Source: Nocardiopsis alborubida
Lineage (GTDB): Bacteria; Actinomycetota; Actinomycetes; Streptosporangiales; Streptosporangiaceae
NCBI RefSeq assembly: GCF_012396365.1
Contig: NZ_JAAXPG010000004.1
Location: forward strand, 186,001-250,000
Direction of reading: 5' to 3'
Length of the DNA stretch: 64,000 bases
Part shown: one piece after another, positions 1 through 7,869 of the stretch
Position numbering within the stretch: the stretch's first letter is position 1
Layout of the letters: each line of letters begins with the position of its first letter
The notes under the pieces: generated by a model
What the model saw: only the letters and a program-made list of their open reading frames with translations
Told to the model about the DNA's origin: nothing
The model's database searches: none
Translations under genes and position numbers: made by a program

Positions 1-19
1 TGGCTGTTGCGGGGCGCGT

Positions 20-50
20 TCCGGAGGAGGGTGGCTCGCCCTCCTCCGGA
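20..50. terminator. Strong hairpin at window edge
   Basis: A perfect 12-bp inverted repeat (20-31 with 39-50) flanks the 7-nt loop TGGCTCG. It lacks a clear U-run, as is usual for actinomycete terminators. It probably ends transcription of a gene left of the window, but which strand it serves cannot be told. Confidence 0.5.
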
Positions 51-240
51 CACGAAGCGCTGGTGGGGTCTCGTGTGCAGTTGTCCGCAGAACCCCTGCC
101 GCATTGCTTCCCGGTCTGCACCCGCATATGCGTCCGTGGCCCGGCGCGGCGGTGCCGGTCGCACGGGTTCGTCCACCGGCCGGATGAACGACTCCGCTTG
201 CCCGGGAGGGGCCCGCTCGTGTGTGACGTGTGTCGCGCAC

Positions 241-269
241 ACTCTACGGTCTGATCGATGATCGATCAA
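241..269 (-). promoter_or_regulatory. Leftward promoter overlapping a 17-bp palindrome
   Basis: On the minus strand, TTGATC (269-264) and TAGAGT (246-241) are separated by exactly 17 bp and resemble -35 and -10 boxes. The perfect palindrome TGATCGATGATCGATCA (252-268) covers the -35 and most of the spacer, so it looks like an operator. No gene is visible from 1 to 443, so the promoter probably serves a leftward gene beyond the edge. The GntR-type repressor encoded just upstream at 444-1121 is the natural candidate to bind it; that link is inference. Confidence 0.45.
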
Positions 270-443
270 TACAACTCTATGCCAGAAGGTCCGGTTTCGG
301 AGCGACGGGGCAGGTCGCAGTGCTCCCGCGGGTCTGGAGGAATCGGCGGGGCCGCTGGCGGAGGCCGGGCGTGCCGGGGCGGTCGACGCGGGGGCCGGAC
401 GGGTGGACGCGCCGCCACGGGACGGTGGCGGGAGGACCAGGGG

Positions 444-1121
444 TCAGCGGGCGCTCTCGTGGGACTTCAGCGCCGCCTCCACGTAGTTGAGCACGTGGTC
501 GCTGAGCATCTGCCCCACCGAGGGGTCCCCCTCGATGAAGGCGCGCGTGATCTGGGCGTGGTCGGCGGCCTTGGCGTGCAGCTCCATGTTCAGCCAGCGC
601 ACCGACAGCGCGGTCCACACCTCCACGCCCAGCGACTCCCAGGTGTGCAGGAGCACGCTGTTGTCGGCGGCGCGCACCACCTCGCGGTGGAACTCCACGC
701 TGTGCCGGATCTGCTCGGACACGTCGCCCTGTGCCGTCGCCCGTTGGAGCGCCTCCACCTCCCGCTCCAGGGGGGAGGGGTCGGCGGCCAGGCGGGGCGC
801 GGCCAGCTGCGCCGCGACCAGCTCCAGCCCGGCGCGCACGGGGTAGATCTCCGCCATGTCCTGGACCCCGAAGGCCCGCACCCGGGCGCCCTTGTTGGGT
901 ACGGTCTCGATCAGGCGCAGGGTCTCCAGCTCGCGCAGCGCCTCGCGCACCGGCGCCTGGCTCACCCTCAGCTCCGTGGCGACGCGGCGTTCCACGATCC
1001 GCTCGCCGGGCTGCCAGCGACCGGACAGCAGGCCCTCGACCAGTACCTGCCGGATCTGCTCCCTGAGCGGCTCGCGGGCCAGCTTCGAGGGATCATCCGG
1101 CAGCTGGGGCAGGTCGACCAT
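444..1121 (-). CDS. GntR family regulator, FadR/FCD subfamily
   Basis: A predicted 225-aa cytoplasmic transcription factor. The N-terminal 75 residues carry a winged helix of GntR type (LREQIRQVLVEGLLSGRWQPGE, then SQAPVREALRELE as recognition helix). The remainder is a helical FCD ligand domain with the metal-site pattern of the family (RAGLELVAAQL, SVEFHREVVRAADN, DHVLNYVEA). The start at 1121 (MVDLPQLP) is chosen because AAGGG lies a few bases upstream; an in-frame start 18 codons earlier lacks family similarity. FCD regulators usually sense small carboxylates and repress catabolic operons. The gene reads leftward toward a palindromic promoter at 241-269, so its targets probably lie off-window. 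Confidence 0.9.
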   Translation of the reverse strand: MVDLPQLPDDPSKLAREPLREQIRQVLVEGLLSGRWQPGERIVERRVATELRVSQAPVREALRELETLRLIETVPNKGARVRAFGVQDMAEIYPVRAGLELVAAQLAAPRLAADPSPLEREVEALQRATAQGDVSEQIRHSVEFHREVVRAADNSVLLHTWESLGVEVWTALSVRWLNMELHAKAADHAQITRAFIEGDPSVGQMLSDHVLNYVEAALKSHESAR

Positions 1122-1750
1122 CCAGGGCCCTTCCGTTCCACGTCCAGCACACGGCCCGTGCACGGACCGGCTCACTCAGCGTCGTACAAACTCCTTGAAG
1201 AGTGCCACACACCCGCGGGTCAGCCGGACAGCAGGCCTCGAACCGCTAACAGAAGGCTCACGAACAGGTCGCATGGCGGTGAACCGCCGTCGACCAGTGC
1301 CGGGGCGTGGGGCAAAGTCCGAGGTGGTGGCGGACGTACGTGTGCCACCACACCACCGACGGGGGGGACCGTCCGGGTAGGCTCATCTGTCGGCAATATT
1401 CACACAAAGCTGCGCGGAGCGTGACCCACGTAACAACGAGGAGTTCGATGAGGTGCCCTGACCTGCGCCGACCTGAACCGGGCCGAGCGCCCGGCACACT
1501 GTAGACGCCACTGTCGACCCCCTTGTTCCTTGGACGCCGATCCTGCTCAGAGGCCGATCACGACGTAGTGAACCAGCCCGAAGGAACGGCCGTCGAACGG
1601 AGTGGGCGGAAGGTATCGAACTCTCCGCCACGTCCACCCCGAGTCGGCGCTGAGGACGTCAGATCAGTTCCAGCAACCACGGCTAGCCCGTCCCCCACGC
1701 TTCACAAGTGCCACAGGCAAGCCCACGACGTGTGAGACAGCACTGAGCAC
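1122..1750. other. 629-bp intergenic region between regulator and PAP2 gene
   Basis: No protein gene of normal length is supported here. It holds the upstream regions of two divergent genes, a hairpin (GTGGTGGC 1324-1331 with GCCACCAC 1344-1351) and an AT-rich spot with AATATT near 1395 that may be a rightward -10 element. A very short ORF with a strong ribosome site begins at 1448. Confidence 0.4.
1448..1504 (+). CDS. Possible 18-aa leader peptide
   Basis: An ATG at 1448 follows GAGGAG at a good distance and opens an 18-codon frame (MRCPDLRRPEPGRAPGTL) that stops at 1504. It is Arg/Pro-rich and is preceded by the AATATT box near 1395. Nothing homologous is recognised, and so short a frame can arise by chance in GC-rich DNA. 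If real it could be an upstream ORF of the PAP2 transcript that starts about 250 bp later. Confidence 0.2.
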   Translation: MRCPDLRRPEPGRAPGTL

Positions 1751-2629
1751 ATGACGCACTCTTCGAGGACACGACGACATCCACGGGCGAGGCAGTTGAC
1801 CGAGCCACACGACAGGCAAGAGCGGACGACACCGCTCCCGGGGCCCTACAGCGGGCCGATTCCCATGGTGCGTACCACCGTGTACGACCCTGGGCGGCCC
1901 GTCGTGCGCCCGGTCCGATGGCCCAGCGTGAGCGAGATCGCGTGGGGAATCGCGTCGGACCGCATCGCCATCATGCTGGCCGTGGCGCTGATCGTCATGA
2001 CGATGCTGGCCGCGGGGCCGCTGCACCCGGTCGACAACCTCCTGAACGAGCTGCCCCGGCCCTACTGGGACACGCTCCGCGAACCCTTGATCCTCTGGCC
2101 GGACACCGTCGCCTCCCGTGCGGTCGCGCTGCCGGTCCTGGGCGTCACCGCGCTCCAACTGGCCTACTGGCATCGCAGCTGGCGCCCGATCGTGCTGGGC
2201 GCGGTCGGCGTCGTGGGGATGATGTCGCTGGTGTCGGTGATGAAGCTGGCCATCAACCGGGGGCACGCCAAGGACTTCGACCCCGACTTCTTCATGGGGC
2301 CGGGCAACGTGGCCTTCCCGTCCGGGCACGGGGCGAACGCGATCCTCATCTACGGCCTGGTGCTCTTCCTGATCATCCGGTTCGCGGCGGCTCGGCCGCA
2401 CATCATCCGGCGCCTGGCGTACTGCATCGTCGCCATCGCCCTGCTCCAGTCCCTCGTCTCGATCTACCTGCACTTCCACTGGTTCACGGATCTGGTGGCG
2501 GGGATGATCGCGGGCGGTTTCGCACTGAGGGTGACCATCCGGCTGGACCGGATGATCCCGTCCGGGCGCACCACCCAGTGGTGGCCCTGGTACGGCGAGA
2601 GGGACGGCGCGCTTCCCGCGAGGGACTGA
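1751..2629 (+). CDS. PAP2 superfamily membrane phosphatase
   Basis: A 292-aa integral membrane protein of the type-2 phosphatidic acid phosphatase family, which dephosphorylates lipid phosphates or undecaprenyl pyrophosphate at the membrane. The three PAP2 signatures are visible: a Lys/Arg motif (KLAINRGHAKD), PSGH at residues 190-193 (FPSGHGAN), and SIYLHFHWFTDLVAG with the catalytic His and Asp. The first motif has RG rather than the usual RP, and the third has SI for SR. Five to six hydrophobic segments surround them. No strong ribosome site precedes the ATG at 1751; ATG 1865 (MVRTTVYDP) is an alternative that removes a basic, non-conserved leader of 38 residues. Confidence 0.85.
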   Translation: MTHSSRTRRHPRARQLTEPHDRQERTTPLPGPYSGPIPMVRTTVYDPGRPVVRPVRWPSVSEIAWGIASDRIAIMLAVALIVMTMLAAGPLHPVDNLLNELPRPYWDTLREPLILWPDTVASRAVALPVLGVTALQLAYWHRSWRPIVLGAVGVVGMMSLVSVMKLAINRGHAKDFDPDFFMGPGNVAFPSGHGANAILIYGLVLFLIIRFAAARPHIIRRLAYCIVAIALLQSLVSIYLHFHWFTDLVAGMIAGGFALRVTIRLDRMIPSGRTTQWWPWYGERDGALPARD

Positions 2630-2810
2630 GCCGCCCTCCCACCCGTGGCACCGCGCCCGTCGGACCCGGTCCGGCGGGCGCCGCGTTCGTCCGCGGTCCC
2701 GACGCCCGTCCGGGACGGGGCCGGGTGCGCCGACGCACCCGCGTACGTGCTGGTGGGGGCGCTGGCGGATCCGGGGGCCGACGTGGGGAAGCCGGGAGGG
2801 CTCCCCGTGG

Positions 2811-3323
2811 TCAGGCTCCGGCCTCCACCAGTTCCCGCATGCGGGCCAGACGTTGTAGGAACATCCGGTCCATCACAAACCTTAGTACGGTTCTGTCCAC
2901 AATGGGACCGAAGAGGCTGGCGAATTCCACCCGGTCGGTGTAGGCGGTTCCGGCGCCCTCGGGCGCCGTCGTGTGCGTGTGCCGGAAGTACCGGAACAGG
3001 CCGCGCAGCTGGAGGTCGGTGAAGTGGTCGCCCTCCTCGAAGGAGTCGATGACGCCGACCCAGCGCACGGGGAGAATCCCGGCCAGGCGCCAGCGCATCA
3101 CCATCGTCTCGCCCTCGGCGAAGCCCGCCTCGGGCCAGCGCAGGACGCGTACCCCGCCGGGCATGGAGTCCTCCAGTCCCGACCGGCTCGTGCAGAAAGC
3201 GAACACCCGGCCGGGCGGTGCGTCGAAGTGGGCCGTGTAGACCGCCGTGCTCGTGGCACGGGGGCGTTCGGTGGTGTTCGGGCCGCTCAGGAGCCCGCGT
3301 TCGTCGATCTCGCGTCCGGCCAT
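2811..3323 (-). CDS. SRPBCC (START-like) family protein
   Basis: A 170-aa soluble protein of the SRPBCC helix-grip fold. The pattern is typical: STAVYTAHFDAPPGRVFAFCTSRSGLEDSMPGG at the N-terminus, then MRWRLAGILPVRWVGVIDSFEEGDHFTDLQLRG and a long C-terminal helix (VLRFVMDRMFLQRLARMREL). Members bind hydrophobic ligands or act as polyketide cyclases; the substrate here is unknown. The start at 3323 has GGAGGG immediately upstream. It is divergent from the copper ATPase across 431 bp, and convergent with the PAP2 gene. Confidence 0.85.
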   Translation of the reverse strand: MAGREIDERGLLSGPNTTERPRATSTAVYTAHFDAPPGRVFAFCTSRSGLEDSMPGGVRVLRWPEAGFAEGETMVMRWRLAGILPVRWVGVIDSFEEGDHFTDLQLRGLFRYFRHTHTTAPEGAGTAYTDRVEFASLFGPIVDRTVLRFVMDRMFLQRLARMRELVEAGA

Positions 3324-3398
3324 GGTCCCTCCAGGTCCACTCGGCGTCGGCCTACCCCGGTGCCCCCGGAGGGAATCCGCGCGGAGGCGCCGTGAGGG

Positions 3399-3540
3399 GT
3401 GGCGCTGTGTCGGACGCACGGTGTCGGGCGCACGGTGGCGGGGGCGCTGTGCTGGGTGGTGCTGTGTCGGACGCACGGTGTCGGGCGCACGGTGGCGGGG
3501 GCGCTGTGCTGGGTGGCGCTGTGCCGGACACCCGGTCCCG
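3399..3540. repeat. 57-bp tandem repeat, about 2.4 copies
   Basis: The word CGGACGCACG recurs at 3411 and 3468, with a diverged copy at 3525, giving a 57-bp period. Copies one and two are almost identical (one change, GGTGGC to GGTGGT); the third is partial. It lies in the divergent region between the SRPBCC gene and the copper ATPase, upstream of the CsoR-like boxes. The period is 19 codons, but there is no ribosome site or family to support translation. Confidence 0.8.
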
Positions 3541-3642
3541 GGCCGGGTGCGGACCTTCCCGCCTCCTCCGGCGGGGGCTGGGCCGTGGAGGTGGCCGCTG
3601 GCGCCGGAGCGCCGGTCCCGCTGGCGAGGAGGTCGTCGTCTC

Positions 3643-3670
3643 TTGTGGGAATACCCCCTAGGGGTATATT
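3643..3670 (+). promoter_or_regulatory. CsoR-like copper operator 1 within a promoter
   Basis: The palindrome ATACCCCCTAGGGGTAT (3651-3667) matches the G/C-tract operator recognised by CsoR copper repressors in actinomycetes. A possible promoter, TTGTGG (3643-3648) and TATATT (3665-3670) 16 bp apart, is covered by it. Cu(I) binding to CsoR would release the site. No csoR gene lies in this window, so regulation would be in trans. Confidence 0.7.
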
Positions 3671-3712
3671 GCTTGTAGTGACACGCCGACGAGGTGAACG
3701 TCTGTCCCGTGG

Positions 3713-3732
3713 ATACCCCCTTGGGGTATGTT
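3713..3732 (+). promoter_or_regulatory. CsoR-like copper operator 2
   Basis: ATACCCCCTTGGGGTAT (3713-3729) is a second copy of the operator, 62 bp after the first and 25 bp before the copper ATPase start. Both copies continue with a similar tail (ATTGC and GTTGC), so the repeated unit is about 22 bp. TATGTT at 3727-3732 could be a second -10 box. Confidence 0.7.
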
Positions 3733-3754
3733 GCGAGAGTGGGGGGAGAACGAC

Positions 3755-5965
3755 ATGACCGCAGATGAACACGGACCGAACGGCCACGACGGGCACAGGG
3801 GCCAGGGGAGGGGCGAGAGCCCCGGTGGACGTGCCGGGCGCACGGACCCCTCCGCTCATGAGGCACATGCCGATCGCGGCACGCACACCGTGCACGCCGG
3901 TGCCTCTGCGCACGGTGAGCACGCCGGTGACGGGGCCGCCCCCGGCCACGGTGAGCACGCCGGTCACGGAGACAGCGGGGGCCACAGTGGTCACGGGGGC
4001 CACGGGGACCACGCCGCGATGTTCCGGACCCGCTTCTGGTGGAGCCTGCTGCTCAGCGTCCCCGTGGTCCTCACCAGCCACATGGTCTCCGGCTGGCTCG
4101 GCTACCAGGTCCCCTCCGCGCTGACCTGGGTGCCGCCGGCCCTCGGCACCGTCGTCTACCTCTACGGCGGCTGGCCCTTCCTCTCCGGCGTCGTCGGAGA
4201 GCTCCGCGAACGCAGGCCCGGCATGATGACCCTGGTCGCCATGGCGATCACCGTCGCCTTCGGCTCCAGCATGCTCGCCACGTTCGGTGCGGTGGGCATG
4301 GAACTCGACTTCTGGTGGGAGCTGGTCCTGCTGGTCGTGGTCATGCTCCTCGGCCACTGGCTGGAGATGCGCGCCCTCGGCCAGGCGTCCGGCGCCCTGG
4401 AGGCCCTGGCCGCGCTCCTGCCCGACCGAGCCGAGAGGATCGGCGCCGACGGCGGGGTCGAGGAGGCGGCCGTCGCCGACCTGCGCACCGGCGACACCGT
4501 TCTGGTCCGCTCCGGCGGGCGCGTCCCCGCCGACGGCACCGTCGTCGGGGGCGGCGCCGCCATGGACGAGTCGATGATCACCGGCGAGTCCCGCACGGTC
4601 ACCCGTTCGGAGGGCGACCGCGTCGTCGCCGGGACCGTCGCCACCGACTCCGCCGTCCGGGTCCGCGTCGACGCCGTCGGCGAGGACACCGCTCTGGCCG
4701 GTATCCAGCGGCTCGTCAGCGAGGCGCAGCGGTCCCGCTCACGCTCGCAGGCGCTCGCCGACCGGGCCGCGGCCCTCCTGTTCTGGTTCGCCCTGGTCGC
4801 CGCCGTGCTCACCGCCGCCGTGTGGACCCTGCTCGGCGAGGCCACCGAAGCCGTCGAACGCACCGTGACCGTTCTGGTCATCGCCTGCCCGCACGCCCTC
4901 GGTCTGGCGATCCCGCTGGTCATCGCGATCTCCACGGCCGTCTCCGCACGCAACGGCATCCTGGTCAAGGACCGCATGGCACTGGAGCGCACCCGCCTCG
5001 TGGACACCGTGCTCTTCGACAAGACCGGCACCCTGACCAGGGGTGCCCCCGCCGTCACCGACACGGCCGCCGCCTCCGGGCACACGTCCGAGCGGGTGCT
5101 GGCCCTGGCCGGTGCGGTCGAGGCCGACTCCGAGCACCCGCTCGCGAGGGCGATCGTCCGCGCGGCGCGGGAGGCGGGCGCGGTGCCCGCCGCCACAGGC
5201 TTCCGGTCGCTGACCGGGCGCGGTGTCCGCGCCTCGGTCGCGGACGCCGACGTGCACGTGGGCGGTCCGTCCCTGCTGGATTCGCTCGGTCTCACCGAGC
5301 CGGGAGACCTGGCCGGACGCACCGGGCCATGGCGCGAGCGCGGTGCGACGGTGCTGCACGTGGTCGTGGACGGCGAGGTGGCCGGTGCCCTGGCGCTGGC
5401 CGACGAGGTCCGCCCCGAGTCGGCCGCGGCCGTCCGGCAGCTCCAGGACCGGGGCGTGCGCGTCGCTATGGTGACCGGCGACGCCCGCAACGTGGCCGAC
5501 GCCGTGGCCGGGCGGCTCGGCCTGGACGAGGTCTTCGCCCAGGTCCTGCCCGACCAGAAGGACGCCGTGGTCCGCGACCTCCAGTCGAGGGGGAACCGGG
5601 TGGCGATGGTCGGCGACGGGGTGAACGACGCGCCCGCCCTGGCCAGGGCGGACGTCGGCATCGCGATCGGCGCGGGCACCGATGTGGCGATCGAGTCCGC
5701 CGGAGTCGTGCTGGCCTCGGACGATCCGCGCGGCGTGGTGGCGGTCCGCGAGTTGTCGGGGGCCGGTTACCGCAAGATGGTGCAGAACCTCGTGTGGGCC
5801 GCCGGGTACAACGTCGTCGCCGTCCCGCTGGCCGCCGGGGTGCTGGCGCCGGTCGGGATCGTGCTCGCCCCGGCCGTGGGAGCGGTGCTGATGAGCCTGT
5901 CCACGATCATCGTGGCGCTCAACGCCCAGCTCCTGCGCCGGGTGGACCTGAGCGCCTCCTCCTGA
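3755..5965 (+). CDS. copB: Copper-translocating P1B-3 type ATPase (CopB-like)
   Basis: A 736-aa heavy-metal P-type ATPase that uses ATP to export copper or silver ions. The first 90 residues are soluble and contain 16 histidines in GH/EH repeats, as in CopB rather than the CxxC-bearing CopA. The transmembrane metal site is CPH (C378-P379-H380), the mark of the P1B-3 subgroup; DKTGT phosphorylation Asp is D422, SEHPLARAI and MVGDGVNDAPALA follow, and the last helices carry GYN and MSLST. The start at 3755 follows GGGGGGAGA. Two CsoR-like operators lie directly upstream, which fits copper induction. Substrate redox state (Cu+ or Cu2+) cannot be told from sequence. Confidence 0.93.
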   Translation: MTADEHGPNGHDGHRGQGRGESPGGRAGRTDPSAHEAHADRGTHTVHAGASAHGEHAGDGAAPGHGEHAGHGDSGGHSGHGGHGDHAAMFRTRFWWSLLLSVPVVLTSHMVSGWLGYQVPSALTWVPPALGTVVYLYGGWPFLSGVVGELRERRPGMMTLVAMAITVAFGSSMLATFGAVGMELDFWWELVLLVVVMLLGHWLEMRALGQASGALEALAALLPDRAERIGADGGVEEAAVADLRTGDTVLVRSGGRVPADGTVVGGGAAMDESMITGESRTVTRSEGDRVVAGTVATDSAVRVRVDAVGEDTALAGIQRLVSEAQRSRSRSQALADRAAALLFWFALVAAVLTAAVWTLLGEATEAVERTVTVLVIACPHALGLAIPLVIAISTAVSARNGILVKDRMALERTRLVDTVLFDKTGTLTRGAPAVTDTAAASGHTSERVLALAGAVEADSEHPLARAIVRAAREAGAVPAATGFRSLTGRGVRASVADADVHVGGPSLLDSLGLTEPGDLAGRTGPWRERGATVLHVVVDGEVAGALALADEVRPESAAAVRQLQDRGVRVAMVTGDARNVADAVAGRLGLDEVFAQVLPDQKDAVVRDLQSRGNRVAMVGDGVNDAPALARADVGIAIGAGTDVAIESAGVVLASDDPRGVVAVRELSGAGYRKMVQNLVWAAGYNVVAVPLAAGVLAPVGIVLAPAVGAVLMSLSTIIVALNAQLLRRVDLSASS

Positions 5966-6128
5966 GGTGCGCGGCCTGAGGACGCGCCCGCACCGGCGAC
6001 GGCGGAGCCGGACCCGGTAACGTCTGGAAGGATCGTGACGCCCCTTCGGTAGCGGGAGGGACGTCGCGACAGGCCACCGTCCCGATCGGATACGGGACGG
6101 TGGCTGCCTCGTTCTCGCAGCTCAGCGA

Positions 6129-6144
6129 GGTTTCACGTGAAACC
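6129..6144. promoter_or_regulatory. parS: parS site (ParB binding)
   Basis: GGTTTCACGTGAAACC is a perfect 16-bp palindrome whose inner 14 bp, GTTTCACGTGAAAC, equal the bacterial and Streptomyces chromosomal parS consensus. ParB binds it, spreads along DNA and loads SMC for origin segregation. It lies in the 288-bp intergenic region between the convergent copB and kinase genes. In Streptomyces such sites cluster around oriC, so this window may lie in the origin-proximal part of the chromosome. Confidence 0.85.
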
Positions 6145-6253
6145 TTCATGCTGGCCGCGGACGTGTCAACGGCCGCCGTCCCGGCGACGGGTCCGCTCAG
6201 GCTCGCGATCCGGGTCCCGCGCGGGCGGGCTCCGGGGCGTCGGTCCCGGCCCG

Positions 6254-6793
6254 TCAGAGGAGCGCCTCCTCGTGCGCGCGGGCGCGGATCAGGTCGGCGG
6301 TCTCCTCCGGGGTGAGGGCCGCGGTGTCCAACCACCAGCCGACTCCGCCCAGGTCCTCCCGCATCGCCCGGTAGTACGGCGCGAAGTCGAAGTCGACGCG
6401 GTGCTCGGGGTCGCGCGTGGCGTTGCGCCGCCGGCACACCTCCAGAGGCGGGAACAGGGCGACGAACATGACCGGCCTGGGACGCAGCATCTCCACCATG
6501 GAGTCCAGCATCCGGCGGTTGTCGATGGTGTACTCAATGACCGGGAAGACGCCGTTGTCGGCGAAGTTGGCCGCCAGGTCGCACATGTTGCGCACGCACA
6601 GCCGCAGCTGACGCCGCGCCTCCTCCGCGGGCCGCTCGTTGAAGGCGACGCGTCCCTGGACGACCATGTAGGACAGAACGTCCCCGCTGACGTGGGCCGC
6701 ACGCGGATACCGTGCGGCCACCAACGGAGCCACCGTCGACTTTCCGGCTCCGGGCATCCCCGAGAGGATCAGACACCCGTTCTGGTCCCGCAC
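6254..6793 (-). CDS. Small AAA/P-loop kinase
   Basis: A 179-aa cytoplasmic nucleotide-binding protein. A Walker A loop (GMPGAGKST, Lys at residue 18) stands at the N-terminus, followed by PRAAHVSGDVLSYMV and the ARRQLRLCVRNM region, a pattern shared by chloramphenicol phosphotransferase-like and zeta-toxin-like small kinases. A Walker-B-like strand, RPVMFVALFPP, sits mid-protein with the lid arginines R-R-R-N-A-T-R-D after it. The GTG start at 6793 is chosen for its AGGGAGG site. The substrate is not identifiable. No antitoxin-like partner adjoins it, so a toxin role is unsupported. Confidence 0.75.
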   Translation of the reverse strand: MRDQNGCLILSGMPGAGKSTVAPLVAARYPRAAHVSGDVLSYMVVQGRVAFNERPAEEARRQLRLCVRNMCDLAANFADNGVFPVIEYTIDNRRMLDSMVEMLRPRPVMFVALFPPLEVCRRRNATRDPEHRVDFDFAPYYRAMREDLGGVGWWLDTAALTPEETADLIRARAHEEALL

Positions 6794-6966
6794 CCGACCT
6801 CCCTCTGTCGTGTGGTGGACATGGTCACAGACCGGAGGCGGGGAGCGCATCCGGTTTTTCCGTGCGGGGACGGTGGGAACGGCGCCCCGTGCCGTGGGGT
6901 GACAGGCCGTCGGACCACCCGGCGGACCCGTGCGGGCGGACTCCGGGGTCCCGGTCACCGGTCCCG

Positions 6967-7869
6967 TCAGGGAGCGGGCGCGGCCCCCACCCGCGCCCGC
7001 TCCAGGGAGCACGGCGCCGGATGGTCCAGGCACGCGCCCATCGCACGGTGCCACCGGTTGCCGCGCAGCCGGGGCTCCAGCGCGGCCACGGTCGCCCCGT
7101 ACTTGGTGAACCGCGCCTCCCGGACCCCGTACTCGTGCAGCCTGCGCTCGGTCGCGGTGAGCCCGCCGCGCGTCTTGATCTCCAGCAGCACCGCCTCCGG
7201 GCGCATCCGCACCGACCAGCCCGCCCGGTAGCCGACCAGGCCGGTGTCCACCGTCACCCGCTCCTCGCCCGAGAAGGCCACCACCGTCGTGCGCCGGTAG
7301 TCGGTCACCGCGCTGGCCGCCAGCACGTCCGGCGCCTCGATGCCGTACGAACGCAGGGTGTCGTCCAGGAACCTCCGGGCCTCGGGGGTCATCCGGTCCG
7401 GCGGCCCCGTGTAGGCGATCCGCGTCTTGTCGGTGATCCCGCGCGCGCCCTTGAGCTTGATCTCGAACATGCGCGTCCCCGTGTCCACGTACGTTCGCGT
7501 CCGGGCCTTGAAACGCACCCGCCGCCCCTGGCGGTGGTCGTGGAAGGTCCGCAGGTCGGGAGTGTCCAGGTAGGTGGACGAGTACCGGAAGTCCCGCTGC
7601 CCGTCGATGGTCAGCACCCCGAACCGGTCCCCGGCGCCCGCGAACAGCGGTTCCAGCAGCTCGGCGGGCACCAGGTACTTGCGGCAGGTCCGGGTCACCA
7701 GGGCGGCGCGCTCGTTGATCTCGGTGAGCGACATCGGGCGCAGCTCCGCCAGGACCGGCGAGGGCGCGTCCGCGGGAGCGGACGATCCCACGGGCCCGAG
7801 GGCTTCCATGGTCATGGGTGTCTCCACGGTGACGGGGGCTTCCACGGGTGCGAGGCCGGCGGGGCTCAT
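6967..7869 (-). CDS. Polyphosphate polymerase (VTC domain)
   Basis: A 300-aa protein with a VTC-type tunnel domain, the enzyme family that polymerises ATP gamma-phosphate into inorganic polyphosphate. Features include the basic tunnel strands RKYLVPAELL, FRYSSTYLDTPDL, RVRFKARTRTYVDTG, MFEIKLKGARGITDKTRI and LLEIKTRGG. About 45 N-terminal residues are low-complexity and probably disordered. The start overlaps the stop of the upstream DUF4956 gene by ATGA, so the two are translationally coupled. This pair is recurrent in bacteria, where the membrane protein is thought to anchor or feed the polymerase. Activity is inferred from the family. Confidence 0.88.
   Translation of the reverse strand: MSPAGLAPVEAPVTVETPMTMEALGPVGSSAPADAPSPVLAELRPMSLTEINERAALVTRTCRKYLVPAELLEPLFAGAGDRFGVLTIDGQRDFRYSSTYLDTPDLRTFHDHRQGRRVRFKARTRTYVDTGTRMFEIKLKGARGITDKTRIAYTGPPDRMTPEARRFLDDTLRSYGIEAPDVLAASAVTDYRRTTVVAFSGEERVTVDTGLVGYRAGWSVRMRPEAVLLEIKTRGGLTATERRLHEYGVREARFTKYGATVAALEPRLRGNRWHRAMGACLDHPAPCSLERARVGAAPAP

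Noticed and set aside
3324..3866. A 351-codon frame extending upstream of the SRPBCC gene through the 57-bp repeats
   Set aside because: The added residues are repeat-encoded and basic, and the strong GGAGGG ribosome site supports the start at 3323.
4039..5979. A long frame on the same strand within copB, in another phase
   Set aside because: Arg/Pro-rich composition typical of shadow frames in GC-rich genes; copB has all catalytic motifs in its own frame.
6254..6793. Zeta-type toxin
   Set aside because: Walker motifs fit many small kinases, and no epsilon-like antitoxin lies next to it.
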